A stretch of DNA of 64,000 nt from Anaeromusa acidaminophila DSM 3853 (GTDB lineage: Bacteria > Bacillota > Negativicutes > Anaeromusales > Anaeromusaceae), in contig NZ_KB894590.1 in NCBI RefSeq assembly GCF_000374545.1, forward strand, positions 1 to 64,000, in the 5' to 3' direction. Below the pieces are notes generated by a model, which had not been told where the DNA came from, ran no database searches, and saw only the letters and a program-made list of their open reading frames with translations. Shown here piece after piece: positions 25,386-33,630 of this stretch. The first letter of the stretch is position 1. Each line of letters starts with the position of its first letter. Made by a program: the position numbers and the translations under genes.

Positions 25386-25721
25386 ATGGCTTATGGAAAA
25401 AATGAGTCCCGAGAAGCAACTCCGTTGGAACAGACGTTGATTTGGCTGCGTGAGGATTTGGTGGGCGAATTGGAAGCCATCAACCAATACCAGTGGCATA
25501 TTGACAATATTGATAACGAAGAAATTAAAGGCCTTTTGGCGCACATACGGGATGATGAAAAAGAGCATGTAGCTGAACTGACTCATTTAATTACGCGGAT
25601 TGATGAAATTCAAAAAGAAAAGTTTTTAGAAGACCATACCGCTGGAGGCGAGCATGTGGTTGAGGGCGAGACGGAAGAGGCTCCGGCGATGACCGTAGGC
25701 AGCTTGTTTGGTAAAAAATAA
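25386..25721 (+). CDS. Encapsulated ferritin-like protein (EncFtn)
   Basis: A 111-residue two-helix ferritin-like protein that oxidises ferrous iron inside an encapsulin shell. Helix 1 carries ELEAINQY (Glu28, Glu30, Tyr35) and helix 2 DDEKEHVAEL (Glu58, His61); the 28-58-61 spacing matches the metal ligands of the Rhodospirillum EncFtn. After about residue 80 a flexible acidic linker leads to the C-terminal tail MTVGSLFGKK, a typical encapsulin targeting peptide. AGGAGGAG precedes the ATG. The shell gene starts 12 bases downstream. The protein likely forms a ring-shaped decamer at dimer interfaces, by analogy. Confidence 0.95.
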   Translation: MAYGKNESREATPLEQTLIWLREDLVGELEAINQYQWHIDNIDNEEIKGLLAHIRDDEKEHVAELTHLITRIDEIQKEKFLEDHTAGGEHVVEGETEEAPAMTVGSLFGKK

Positions 25722-25733
25722 GGAGGAATGAAC

Positions 25734-26573
25734 ATGGATTATTTAGATCGTAAATCAGCGCCTTTGACAGACGGCGAATGGGCTCGCGTAGATCAAGCGG
25801 TAGTTGAAACCGCGCGTACTATGTTGGTAGCGCGTCGTGTAATCGATGTTTTGGGCCCCATGGGCTCGGGCGTGTACAGTATTCCCTATTCCGTATTCAG
25901 CGGAAAATCTCCCACCGGGATTGATATGGTAGGAGAAACGGAAGAATTTGTGGTGGAAGCCAGCCATCGAGCGACTGTGAATCTGCCAATGTTGTATAAG
26001 GATTTCAAAATTATGTGGCGCGATGTGGAAGCGGACCGGCATCTGGGATTGCCTCTGGATGTATCGACAGCAGCGGTGGCGGCCAACTATGTGGCGGTGC
26101 AGGAAGATTCTTTGATTTTTAACGGCAATGCGGAGCTAGGACATGCCGGGCTCTTTAATGTGGCCGGCCGTCTGACGCAGAAGATGAGCGACTGGAGCGA
26201 GACTGGCGCAGCGTTAGCGGATGTAGTGAAAGCCGTAGGCGCTCTTTCTGAAGCGGGTCATTACGGTCCGTACGCCATGGTGGTGAGCCCGATGCTATTC
26301 GGTAAGCTGGTGCGCGTTTTCGGCAATACGGGCATGCTGGAACTGGATCAGGTAAAAGCCATTTTGACCGGCGGCGTTCACTACTCGAATGTTATATCCG
26401 GCAATAAAGCCGTTGTTTTGGCCACAGGCACACAGAATTTGAATCTGGCCATCGGTCAGGATATGGCCACTGCCTATATGGGGGCCACCAATATGAACCA
26501 TGTCTTCCGTGTGCTGGAAACGGCGGCGCTCTTAGTACGCCGTCCTGACGCGATCTGCACCTTGGAAGGCTAA
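25734..26573 (+). CDS. Family 1 encapsulin shell protein
   Basis: A 279-residue HK97-fold shell protein. It begins MDYLDRKSAPLTDGEWARVDQAVVETARTML, the N-terminal helix that binds cargo peptides, followed by the GPMGSGVYSIPY segment and the E-loop region. The ATG at 25734 is chosen because AGGAGG, which overlaps the ferritin stop, is 7 bases upstream; the ATG at 25728 lies too close to that site. It should assemble into an icosahedral compartment that loads the ferritin-like protein just upstream. No second cargo gene is adjacent. Confidence 0.95.
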   Translation: MDYLDRKSAPLTDGEWARVDQAVVETARTMLVARRVIDVLGPMGSGVYSIPYSVFSGKSPTGIDMVGETEEFVVEASHRATVNLPMLYKDFKIMWRDVEADRHLGLPLDVSTAAVAANYVAVQEDSLIFNGNAELGHAGLFNVAGRLTQKMSDWSETGAALADVVKAVGALSEAGHYGPYAMVVSPMLFGKLVRVFGNTGMLELDQVKAILTGGVHYSNVISGNKAVVLATGTQNLNLAIGQDMATAYMGATNMNHVFRVLETAALLVRRPDAICTLEG

Positions 26574-26592
26574 GACCTATATCATTGAGCTT

Positions 26593-26632
26593 AAGCAAGC
26601 CGTCTCCGTTGCGAGGCGGCTTGCTTTTTTCT
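26593..26632 (+). terminator. Terminator of the encapsulin operon
   Basis: AAGCAAGCCG pairs with CGGCTTGCTT, the stem extends inward through GTCTC/GAGGC, and TTTTTT follows. From here to the next gene at 26810 there is only an extended -10 promoter (TGCTATAAT, 26763-26771). Confidence 0.92.
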
Positions 26633-26762
26633 GGCTTTACGCCATTGTTTTATGCAAAATTTCTAACTCCATCGCGCCTTCTTGCACGCCCTCCGGTTCT
26701 CAGCGCGACTCTTGTTCAATCGTCGAGCTTCGTTCCCATTTTCACCGAAACCGTTTCTTGTA

Positions 26763-26771
26763 TGCTATAAT
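26763..26771 (+). promoter_or_regulatory. Extended -10 promoter of the ABC-F gene
   Basis: TATGCTATAAT gives a perfect -10 box with a TG extension, about 40 bases before the start codon. No clear -35 box is seen. Confidence 0.5.
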
Positions 26772-26809
26772 TAAGAACAGATTTTAGGGACGAATGATGG
26801 GAGAGCAAA

Positions 26810-28735
26810 ATGGGAACGATTCGGGTGCAGCAGCTAGGCAAAGCCTTTGGTATAGAGACGCTGTTTCAAAATGTATCTTTTGAAGTGCGGCGCGGTGATA
26901 AAATCGGCATTATTGGAGCCAATGGAGCTGGCAAAACCACGCTGTTTCGCTGCCTTTTAGGTACGGAGCAGCATGACAAAGGGCAGATTTCCTGGCCGGC
27001 CGGCGAAACCGTGGGGCATGTAGAGCAGCAGGGCGATTTTGGAGCGGTTACGCTGTATGAAGAACTGCGCCAGGCGTATGAGGATGTGCTGGCTTGCGGA
27101 GAAGAGATGCGGCGGTTGGAGAAGGAATTGGCCGGCGAAAAAGAACCGGAAGAGCTGGAACGGAAAATGGCGGCCTATGCCAGGGCAACAGAGCATTTTG
27201 AGCGTGGCGGCGGCTATGAGGTAGACGCAACCATCCGCAAAGTGGCCTTTGGTCTGGGCTTTACGGAAGATGATTTTGGGCGGGAGGCGGCTGCCTTTTC
27301 AGGCGGGCAGAAAACGCGTATTTTGTTGGCTCGGGCGCTTTTGCGGCAGCCTGACTTTTTGTTTTTGGACGAGCCGACAAACCATTTGGATATTGCCATG
27401 ACGAAGTGGCTGGAGGAGTTTTTGCGCGGTTACGCCGGGGGCATGCTGATTATCTCCCATGACCGCTATTTCCTAGATCTCGTAGCTACGCGTATTTTGG
27501 AGCTGGAAAGCGGCACGGTCACCGCTTATGAAGGTAACTACAGCCGCTATTTGGAACAAAAAGCGCTGCGTATGGAGTCCTTGCAACGGGCCTATGAGAA
27601 ACAGCAGACCGTTATTGCCCAGACGGAAGAATTCATTCGACGCTATAAGGCAGGGGTTAAATCAAAACAAGCTCGGGGGCGTGAGACACGTCTGGCTCGT
27701 ATGGAACGCATTGTGCTGCCGGCTTCGCAAGCCCGCTTTGATCACTTTGCTTTTTCGCCGCCGGCGGAATGCGCCGAGCGGGTGCTGGAGTGCAAGAATG
27801 TGGCTACCGCCTATGGCAGCCGTACTATTTTTGAAAAGCTGTCTCTCTTAATTCGGCGCGGCGACGGTGTAGCGCTGGTAGGGCCGAATGGCGCGGGGAA
27901 GACAACTCTTTTGAAGCTGGTACTGGGCGAGCTAACGCCGCTACGGGGCGAAATTAAACTGGGAAATCGCGTTAAAGTGGGCTATTTTGCGCAGGAGCAT
28001 GAGACTCTCTATGGGCCGCATCGCTTGCTGGATGAAATTATGAGCGAGTACCATTTGAGCGAAGAGCGCAGCCGAGGTTATTTGGGAGCGTTCTTGTTTC
28101 GCGGTGACGACGTGTATAAGCGTATTGACGACTTGAGCGGCGGTGAAAAGGCGAGACTGGCTTTTTTAAAGCTCATGTTGTCCGGGGCCAACTTTCTGGT
28201 GCTGGATGAACCGACGAACCATTTAGATATTCCGGCGCGTGAAGCGGTGGAAGAAGCGATTATGGCGTTTCCGGGCACCTTTTTAGTGGTATCTCATGAC
28301 CGATATTTTCTCGATAAAGTAGCCAATTGCATTTTGGAGCTGGAAGACGGCGTATTGCGGGAATATGTGGGCAATTACAGCTACTATCAAGAGCAAAAAG
28401 AAGCAGCGCAGCAACTGCTGGCAGAGGAAGCGGCGGAACCGGCCGGCAAGCAGAGTGCTGCGCCAAAACCGGCGGTAACTCTCCCAAAAGAAGAACCGGC
28501 TCCTGTTGCGATGAGCGCTTCACGCCGCAAAGGCGACGCAGAACGTAAATTGCCTAAACTGGAGGAGCGTATTGCGGAGCTGGAAATGCTGTTAAAATGG
28601 AATGAACAGCAGCTATACTTGCCGGAAAATCTGGAGCAGCCGGAGGAAATGCAGCGCTTGGCCGAAGAAAGAGAAAAATTGGCGGCCCAATTGGATGAAG
28701 TCTATGCCCAGTGGCTGGAGCTGCAGGAAGAATAA
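26810..28735 (+). CDS. ABC-F family ATPase (Uup/YdiF-like)
   Basis: A 641-residue protein with two fused ABC ATPase domains and no membrane segments, as in the ABC-F family that acts on ribosomes. Walker A motifs are GANGAGKTT (about residue 37) and GPNGAGKTT (about 360); signatures are FSGGQKTRILLARAL and LSGGEKARLAFLKL, and both Walker B motifs read LDEPTNHLDI. Between the domains is the basic interdomain linker (KSKQARGRETRLARMERI). The last 120 residues are an alanine/proline-rich stretch and a coiled coil, as in Uup and YdiF. The antibiotic-resistance branch cannot be excluded, but the length and C-terminal coil fit the housekeeping type. Confidence 0.9.
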   Translation: MGTIRVQQLGKAFGIETLFQNVSFEVRRGDKIGIIGANGAGKTTLFRCLLGTEQHDKGQISWPAGETVGHVEQQGDFGAVTLYEELRQAYEDVLACGEEMRRLEKELAGEKEPEELERKMAAYARATEHFERGGGYEVDATIRKVAFGLGFTEDDFGREAAAFSGGQKTRILLARALLRQPDFLFLDEPTNHLDIAMTKWLEEFLRGYAGGMLIISHDRYFLDLVATRILELESGTVTAYEGNYSRYLEQKALRMESLQRAYEKQQTVIAQTEEFIRRYKAGVKSKQARGRETRLARMERIVLPASQARFDHFAFSPPAECAERVLECKNVATAYGSRTIFEKLSLLIRRGDGVALVGPNGAGKTTLLKLVLGELTPLRGEIKLGNRVKVGYFAQEHETLYGPHRLLDEIMSEYHLSEERSRGYLGAFLFRGDDVYKRIDDLSGGEKARLAFLKLMLSGANFLVLDEPTNHLDIPAREAVEEAIMAFPGTFLVVSHDRYFLDKVANCILELEDGVLREYVGNYSYYQEQKEAAQQLLAEEAAEPAGKQSAAPKPAVTLPKEEPAPVAMSASRRKGDAERKLPKLEERIAELEMLLKWNEQQLYLPENLEQPEEMQRLAEEREKLAAQLDEVYAQWLELQEE

Positions 28736-28806
28736 CGCTTAGAGGCAGGAAATTGGCTGTGTAAAGCGAAATAATATAGCAACTGTAAATGATGTAACAA
28801 AGAAAA

Positions 28807-28870
28807 ACAGAGAAAACAGGGGAGACGCAGGAGAACGTAATTTTCTCCGCATTTCCTCTGTTTGCTCTGT
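28807..28870 (+). promoter_or_regulatory. Imperfect hairpin upstream of recD2
   Basis: ACAGAG (28807-28812) and CTCTGT (28865-28870) close a long imperfect stem whose inner arms include ACAGG...GCAGGAGAA and TTCTCCGC...CTCTGT. It lies between the ABC-F gene and recD2. No T run follows, so it is not a typical terminator. Confidence 0.35.
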
Positions 28871-28902
28871 TGCTCTGTGTTCAATGATACTAAGGAGTTT
28901 TT

Positions 28903-31059
28903 ATGGAAGTCATCACCGGGACGGTGGATTCCGTCACCTATCAAAGTCCGGATGGCCGCTTTGCGGTGTTTCGCATGAAACTGGACGGGCGTACTGGCGC
29001 TTGCACCGTAACCGGTCAAATGTCGGCGCCGTTAGTGGGCGAGGCTGTGGAAGCGAGCGGCGAATGGGTGGAACATGCCCGTTTTGGTCGGCAGTTCAAG
29101 GTGGCGTCTTTGAAGCGCGTCGCGCCGACAAGCATCAAAGGAATTGAACGCTTTTTGGCTTCCGGCGTTGTTAAAGGTATTGGACCGGCTTTGGCCGCTC
29201 GGATGGTGCAGCGCTTTGGGGAGCGGACGCTAGACGTGTTAATGGCTTCGCCCAAAAAGCTGGCGGAAGTGGACGGGATTGGCAAGAAAAAAGCACAGGC
29301 CATACATGATGCCTATAGCGAGGTTTCCGAGCAGCGTGAACTGATGCTGTTTTTGGAAATGCACGGCGTTAGCGGCGCTTATGCAGCTAAAATTTTTTCT
29401 GTCTACGGTTCGCTTTCGCAGGAGATACTGCAAAACAACCCTTACCGCTTGGCGGCGGAAGTCGATGGCATTGGTTTTCGTACGGCAGACCAAATGGCCC
29501 AAGCTATGGGGCGGCCTAGGAACAGCGATGAACGCTTGGAAGCGGGGATTGAATACGCCTTGTCTCTTGTAGGACAAGCCGGACATTGCTGCATCCCGGA
29601 GGAAATGCTGCGCAGCGAATGCAGCAAGCTTTTAGGTGTGGATTCGCTGGAGGTGGGAGAATGCTTGCGGCGGCTTATTGCGGAAGACGTGCTTTGCAGC
29701 GAAGCTTGGGACGGTTTGACGTTGCTGTATCCCTGGTATCTGTACCATGCGGAAACCCGAGTGGCCCAGCGCTTTAAACAGCTTGCCTGCAGGGCGCGTG
29801 CGGGGCGATCTGCAAACTATGAAAGCCTTGTGGAACAGTGGGAAGATCAGGCTGGTTTAGAATTGGCGGAGGCGCAGCGGCAAGCCATGATGGCATCGCT
29901 ACAGCACGGGGTTTTGATTTTGACCGGCGGACCTGGAACAGGCAAAACGACGGTAGTACGCGGTATGCTGGAGGTACTGGAAAAAGAAGGATTTAAGATT
30001 CTTCTCGGTGCGCCGACCGGCAGAGCGGCTAAGCGGCTGGCGGAAGCTACCGGCAAAGAGGCTTCTACGGTACACCGACTTTTGGAAGCTTCGGTGGACG
30101 GTTCCGGGGCGCAGGTCTTTTTGCGGGATGCCGACAGGCAGCTTGAAGCGGACGTGGTGATTTTGGACGAAGTGTCCATGATGGACATGCCCTTGACAGA
30201 TAGTTTTCTACAGGCTGTACCCGATGGTTGCCGGGTTATCTTTGTAGGCGATGCGGATCAGCTGCCTTCGGTGGGGCCGGGCGCCGTTTTGAAGGATTTA
30301 ATGCGTTCGGAGGCGGTACCGGTCGTGCGTCTTACTGAAGTGTATCGTCAGGCGCAAGGCGGAGGGATTGTGGAAAACGCTCACCGCATTAATGGCGGCT
30401 ATACGCCGGACTGCCGCAGCAGCCGGGATTTTCAGTTTTATCCCTGCAGCAGCGATGAAATGACGGCGGAGATGGTGGTGCGCTTGTGTCAAGAGGAGCT
30501 GCCGGCTCAAGGATATGATATGCTGCGTGATATTCAAGTCTTATCGCCGATGCACCGACTTGCTTGCGGCGTGGAAAATCTCAACAAGCTGTTACAGCAG
30601 GCGGTTAATCCTCCGGGACCAGGCAAGGGAGAATTGAATTTGCCTTATCAAGTGCTCCGCTTGGGAGATAAAGTTATGCAGATTCGTAATAATTATGAAA
30701 AAGGCGTCTTTAACGGTGATATCGGCCAAATTTGCGAACTGGCAGACGGCAAAGTGACGGTGCGTTACCCGGAGCAAAAGGTAGTCTATGAGGCCGGTGA
30801 AGGGGATCAGCTTCTTTTGGCTTATGCGATGAGCGTACACAAAAGCCAGGGCAGTGAATACCCGGTGGTCATTTTGCCTCTTGTGCCAGGACATCACCGC
30901 ATGCTGCAGCGCAATCTTTTCTATACGGCTATTACCAGAGCGAAAGAGAAAGTCATTCTTCTTGGCAGCCAAGCGGCAATTAATACGGCCGTAGGCAATG
31001 ATCGGACGAAGAAGAGGTATTCCTTGTTGGCGGAGCGCTTAAAAGGCGAAACATGCTAG
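28903..31059 (+). CDS. recD2: RecD2-type SF1B DNA helicase
   Basis: A 718-residue 5'-3' DNA helicase that acts without RecBC in Bacillota. The N-terminal part has an OB-like region and helix-hairpin-helix repeats (GIGPALAARMV, VDGIGKKKAQAI, VDGIGFRTADQMA). The helicase core has Walker A GGPGTGKTTVV, the DE box in VILDEVSMMDM, GDADQLPSVGPG, and near the end AYAMSVHKSQGSEYPVVIL followed by TAITRAKEKVILLG. AAGGAG precedes the ATG. It is thought to help replication-fork repair and recombination. Confidence 0.94.
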   Translation: MEVITGTVDSVTYQSPDGRFAVFRMKLDGRTGACTVTGQMSAPLVGEAVEASGEWVEHARFGRQFKVASLKRVAPTSIKGIERFLASGVVKGIGPALAARMVQRFGERTLDVLMASPKKLAEVDGIGKKKAQAIHDAYSEVSEQRELMLFLEMHGVSGAYAAKIFSVYGSLSQEILQNNPYRLAAEVDGIGFRTADQMAQAMGRPRNSDERLEAGIEYALSLVGQAGHCCIPEEMLRSECSKLLGVDSLEVGECLRRLIAEDVLCSEAWDGLTLLYPWYLYHAETRVAQRFKQLACRARAGRSANYESLVEQWEDQAGLELAEAQRQAMMASLQHGVLILTGGPGTGKTTVVRGMLEVLEKEGFKILLGAPTGRAAKRLAEATGKEASTVHRLLEASVDGSGAQVFLRDADRQLEADVVILDEVSMMDMPLTDSFLQAVPDGCRVIFVGDADQLPSVGPGAVLKDLMRSEAVPVVRLTEVYRQAQGGGIVENAHRINGGYTPDCRSSRDFQFYPCSSDEMTAEMVVRLCQEELPAQGYDMLRDIQVLSPMHRLACGVENLNKLLQQAVNPPGPGKGELNLPYQVLRLGDKVMQIRNNYEKGVFNGDIGQICELADGKVTVRYPEQKVVYEAGEGDQLLLAYAMSVHKSQGSEYPVVILPLVPGHHRMLQRNLFYTAITRAKEKVILLGSQAAINTAVGNDRTKKRYSLLAERLKGETC

Positions 31060-31169
31060 AGCAGGAGCTAATCATTTATTCACATCTCATGCGAAAGCGA
31101 CTTGCTTAGTGCTTTTACTAAACTGTATGGTTTAATGCATTGGTTTTTCCTCAAAGGAGGCGTGTTTTC

Positions 31170-31835
31170 TTGTTGGGGACGTTAGTCAAAGCCTGTCTAG
31201 ACCTGGTGTATCCTCCTAAATGCCCTGGTTGCGGCAAAGCGGTGGCGGAACATGGGCAATGGTGTCCTTTATGTTTAGGACCGGTGCTCTCCCTCAAAGC
31301 TTTGTCTCCTGCGTTGCATCGATTGAAGCACTTGGCAGGTTGTTTCATTGTTTGTCAGTACAGCGGCGCGGTGCGCCATTTGTTGCAGGATATTAAATTC
31401 CATGGCGAGGATAATAAACAAGCCGCTTTAGCTTGGCTTTTAACGCAGGCGGCAGGAACGGTACGCTTTGCAGGTATAGATGCGGTGGTTCCAGTGCCGT
31501 TGCATCCGAAGCGGCGGCGAGAACGAGGCTATAACCAAACCGAATTACTGTTTTCCTCTTGGAGTCGCAAACAAGGATTTTTATGGCTTCCTGATGTGCT
31601 GCTTCGGGAGAGGGAGACGCTGCCGCAATGGGAGTTGCCGTCGAATGAGAGAAGAAAAAATATTCGCGGCGCGTTTCGGGTACAAAAAAGCAACTTAATC
31701 CAAGGGAAAAGGATTCTCTTAGTGGATGATATCTTTACAACTGGCGCTACGATGGATGAATGTGCTAAAACGCTCTTAGCGGTGGGAGCTGAAAAAGTGG
31801 AAGGACTGGCTTTAGCCAGTAGTTCTAGAGGCTGA
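31170..31835 (+). CDS. comF: ComF family phosphoribosyltransferase-like protein
   Basis: A 221-residue ComFC/ComF homologue, linked to DNA uptake or processing of single-stranded DNA. An N-terminal zinc ribbon (CPGCGKAVAEHGQWCPLC) is followed by a type I phosphoribosyltransferase fold with VPVPLHPKRRRERGYNQTELL and the PRPP loop RILLVDDIFTTGATM. The start is uncertain: TTG at 31170 has AAAGGAGG 9 bases upstream, whereas an earlier TTG lies before that site. No comFA is next to it; recD2 is upstream, so the neighbours suggest DNA transactions. Confidence 0.9.
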   Translation: MLGTLVKACLDLVYPPKCPGCGKAVAEHGQWCPLCLGPVLSLKALSPALHRLKHLAGCFIVCQYSGAVRHLLQDIKFHGEDNKQAALAWLLTQAAGTVRFAGIDAVVPVPLHPKRRRERGYNQTELLFSSWSRKQGFLWLPDVLLRERETLPQWELPSNERRKNIRGAFRVQKSNLIQGKRILLVDDIFTTGATMDECAKTLLAVGAEKVEGLALASSSRG

Positions 31836-31921
31836 GTAGTCGGACAGAGAGTATCTTTCGCTTGGGCTTTCTTGACTTTTGTGTTAAAATATAAGCTAAG
31901 ACAAAAATGGGGGTGTAGGTA

Positions 31922-32152
31922 GTGAGCACAGCCTTGATGATTATTGATGCAATCATCTGCGTAGCCTTGATTGCCAGCGTGGTAATGCAATCAGGAAAAA
32001 GCGCAGGGTTATCCGGCTCCATCGGCGGCGGCGCTGAGAGCCTTTTTGGCGGCAGAGCGAGAGGGTTGGACCAGTTTTTAGCGAGAGCGACAATGATATT
32101 AGGTATTCTTTTTGGTTTGGTAACTATGGCTTTATCCGTTATCATGCGGTAA
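31922..32152 (+). CDS. secG: Preprotein translocase subunit SecG
   Basis: A 76-residue membrane protein with two hydrophobic helices (about residues 3-22 and 54-75) joined by a loop carrying MQSGKSAGLSGSIGGGAESLFGG, the SecG signature. It is an accessory part of the SecYEG channel. The start is GTG at 31922; a TAAAAT -10 with TTGGGC 17 bases upstream gives a likely promoter. In related bacteria secG is followed by an esterase, rnr and smpB; here that group is displaced to 37 kb. Confidence 0.92.
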   Translation: MSTALMIIDAIICVALIASVVMQSGKSAGLSGSIGGGAESLFGGRARGLDQFLARATMILGILFGLVTMALSVIMR

Positions 32153-32207
32153 GAATCGGCTGGTTATTCGAGCCATTGCTCGCCAATCAGCACATTCTGA
32201 GATCATT

Positions 32208-32235
32208 AACTCCCGGCATTTTGTCGGGGGTTTTT
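32208..32235 (+). terminator. Terminator after secG
   Basis: AACTCCCG and CGGGGGTT pair (one G-T pair) around a 9-base loop, followed by TTTCATT. It separates secG from the HD-GYP genes. Confidence 0.75.
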
Positions 32236-32263
32236 CATTCTTTGCAAAGGAGGAGTGTTGTTT

Positions 32264-33442
32264 ATGGGCGGCATGGCGGTAATCCGAGGCTGTGCGGTAG
32301 AAGAACTGCGGCCGGGCATGAGGCTAGTGGCGCCGGTGACAGATGGCTGCGGCCGTATGATCCTGAAACCGGGAACCGAGCTGAATCGCAGGGTTATTGA
32401 AATTCTTGGACGGCTGCATATCGGGCCTGTAGATGTTGTGGAGTGGCGCGAAGAAGGGATGGCGCCGCCCCGACGGGCCGTTGTATCTGAAATTGTGGAG
32501 AGGGAGTCTTCTTGGCATCCTGGCCCTTTCTGCAGCATTGTTGATCCGTTATGGGATTTGTTTCGTGAGCATTATGAAGGATGGATGGTGCGGCTGACGA
32601 GGCAGTTTGCCAATTTGCAGGCGGAAAGCAATGAAGCAAAAGAAGAAGTCCTTTGGAATGAAATTGAGGCGGTCGTATCCGAAATTGCGGACTTATCATT
32701 GCTGGCAGTGCAAGTGCTGCCTTGTATTCATTTTATGTCTCGCCAGGAAGAGTATTTAGTGCATCATTCTCTAAATGTCTCTTTATTGGCGGCGATGATG
32801 GCTCGCTTACTGGATTGGAATGAACAAGAAGTAAATGAAGTGGCCCTGTCTGCGTTGCTTCATGACGTAGGAAAATTGCAAGTTCCGGAAGAAATTTTAC
32901 ATAAAACAGAATCGCTGACTCCAATGGAAATGCGAACTGTACAAGGGCATGCCGTTTTAGGGTTTCGCTTGCTGCAGGAAGCTGGCGTGTTTCCGTTGCC
33001 TGTTTTAGCTGGCGTTTTGCAGCATCATGAGCGCTTAGACGGCAGCGGTTATCCTATTTCGGTGGGGCAAGCTAAAATGCATGCATATTCCCGCGTTTTG
33101 GCTATTGCTGATATGTATGATGCGATGACATCTAAAAAAATGTATGGAAAACAGCACAATCCTTTTACGGCAGCGAGGGAACTGAGGCGCGATATGTCGC
33201 GTGACCGTCTGGACGTTCCAGCGACGCGGGCTTTATTGACTCAAATACATCAATTTTTAGTAGGCCAAAAAGTGCGTTTGGACAATGGCAGTGAAGGCTG
33301 GTTGACTCAATGGGATGAAAGCTGCGGAGAAAATGCAGTGGTAATGGACAAACGAGGGCGTACTTATTTGTTGAATGATCGGTGCGGTATGGCTATTCAA
33401 ACCATTGTACAGCCGCGTAGAAAAGAGATGTTGGGGGACTAA
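32264..33442 (+). CDS. HD-GYP domain protein, probable c-di-GMP phosphodiesterase (first copy)
   Basis: A 392-residue soluble protein. The N-terminal 60 residues start GCAVEELRPGMRLVAPV, the short domain often before HD-GYP. The catalytic domain has HHSLNVS, ALLHDVGKLQVPEEIL, the H in GHAVLGFRLL, HHERLDGSGYP (the GYP motif) and IADMYDAMTS, so all metal ligands appear intact. The last about 60 residues form a small beta-rich tail (GQKVRLDNGSEGWLTQWD) shared with the neighbour. AAAGGAGGA is 9 bases before the ATG. It likely degrades cyclic di-GMP. The next gene is a paralogue. Confidence 0.9.
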   Translation: MGGMAVIRGCAVEELRPGMRLVAPVTDGCGRMILKPGTELNRRVIEILGRLHIGPVDVVEWREEGMAPPRRAVVSEIVERESSWHPGPFCSIVDPLWDLFREHYEGWMVRLTRQFANLQAESNEAKEEVLWNEIEAVVSEIADLSLLAVQVLPCIHFMSRQEEYLVHHSLNVSLLAAMMARLLDWNEQEVNEVALSALLHDVGKLQVPEEILHKTESLTPMEMRTVQGHAVLGFRLLQEAGVFPLPVLAGVLQHHERLDGSGYPISVGQAKMHAYSRVLAIADMYDAMTSKKMYGKQHNPFTAARELRRDMSRDRLDVPATRALLTQIHQFLVGQKVRLDNGSEGWLTQWDESCGENAVVMDKRGRTYLLNDRCGMAIQTIVQPRRKEMLGD

Positions 33443-33480
33443 AGTCTTACTAATGCTGGTTGTCTTTAAATTCCAATGTT

Positions 33481-33513
33481 AAAGAATCCTCCTTTTGGAG
33501 GATTCTTTTTTTT
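33481..33513 (+). terminator. Terminator between the two HD-GYP genes
   Basis: AAAGAATCCTCC and GGAGGATTCTTT pair perfectly around a TTTT loop, followed by more T. An extended -10 (TGGTATAAT, 33523-33531) follows, so the second gene has its own promoter. Confidence 0.92.
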
Positions 33514-33630
33514 GTTGCAAACTGGTATAATTTTTTTAAATTATCTATATTTTTGCGAGTTATCTTCAGAAACTCTATAAATTTAGGCAAGACGCTTGAA
33601 ATCAGTAATGCCTCCAGGAGGGGACATGGT

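Noticed and set aside
26633-26809. 61-codon frame after the encapsulin terminator
   Set aside because: It overlaps the terminator and the promoter of the next gene and has no ribosome-binding site.
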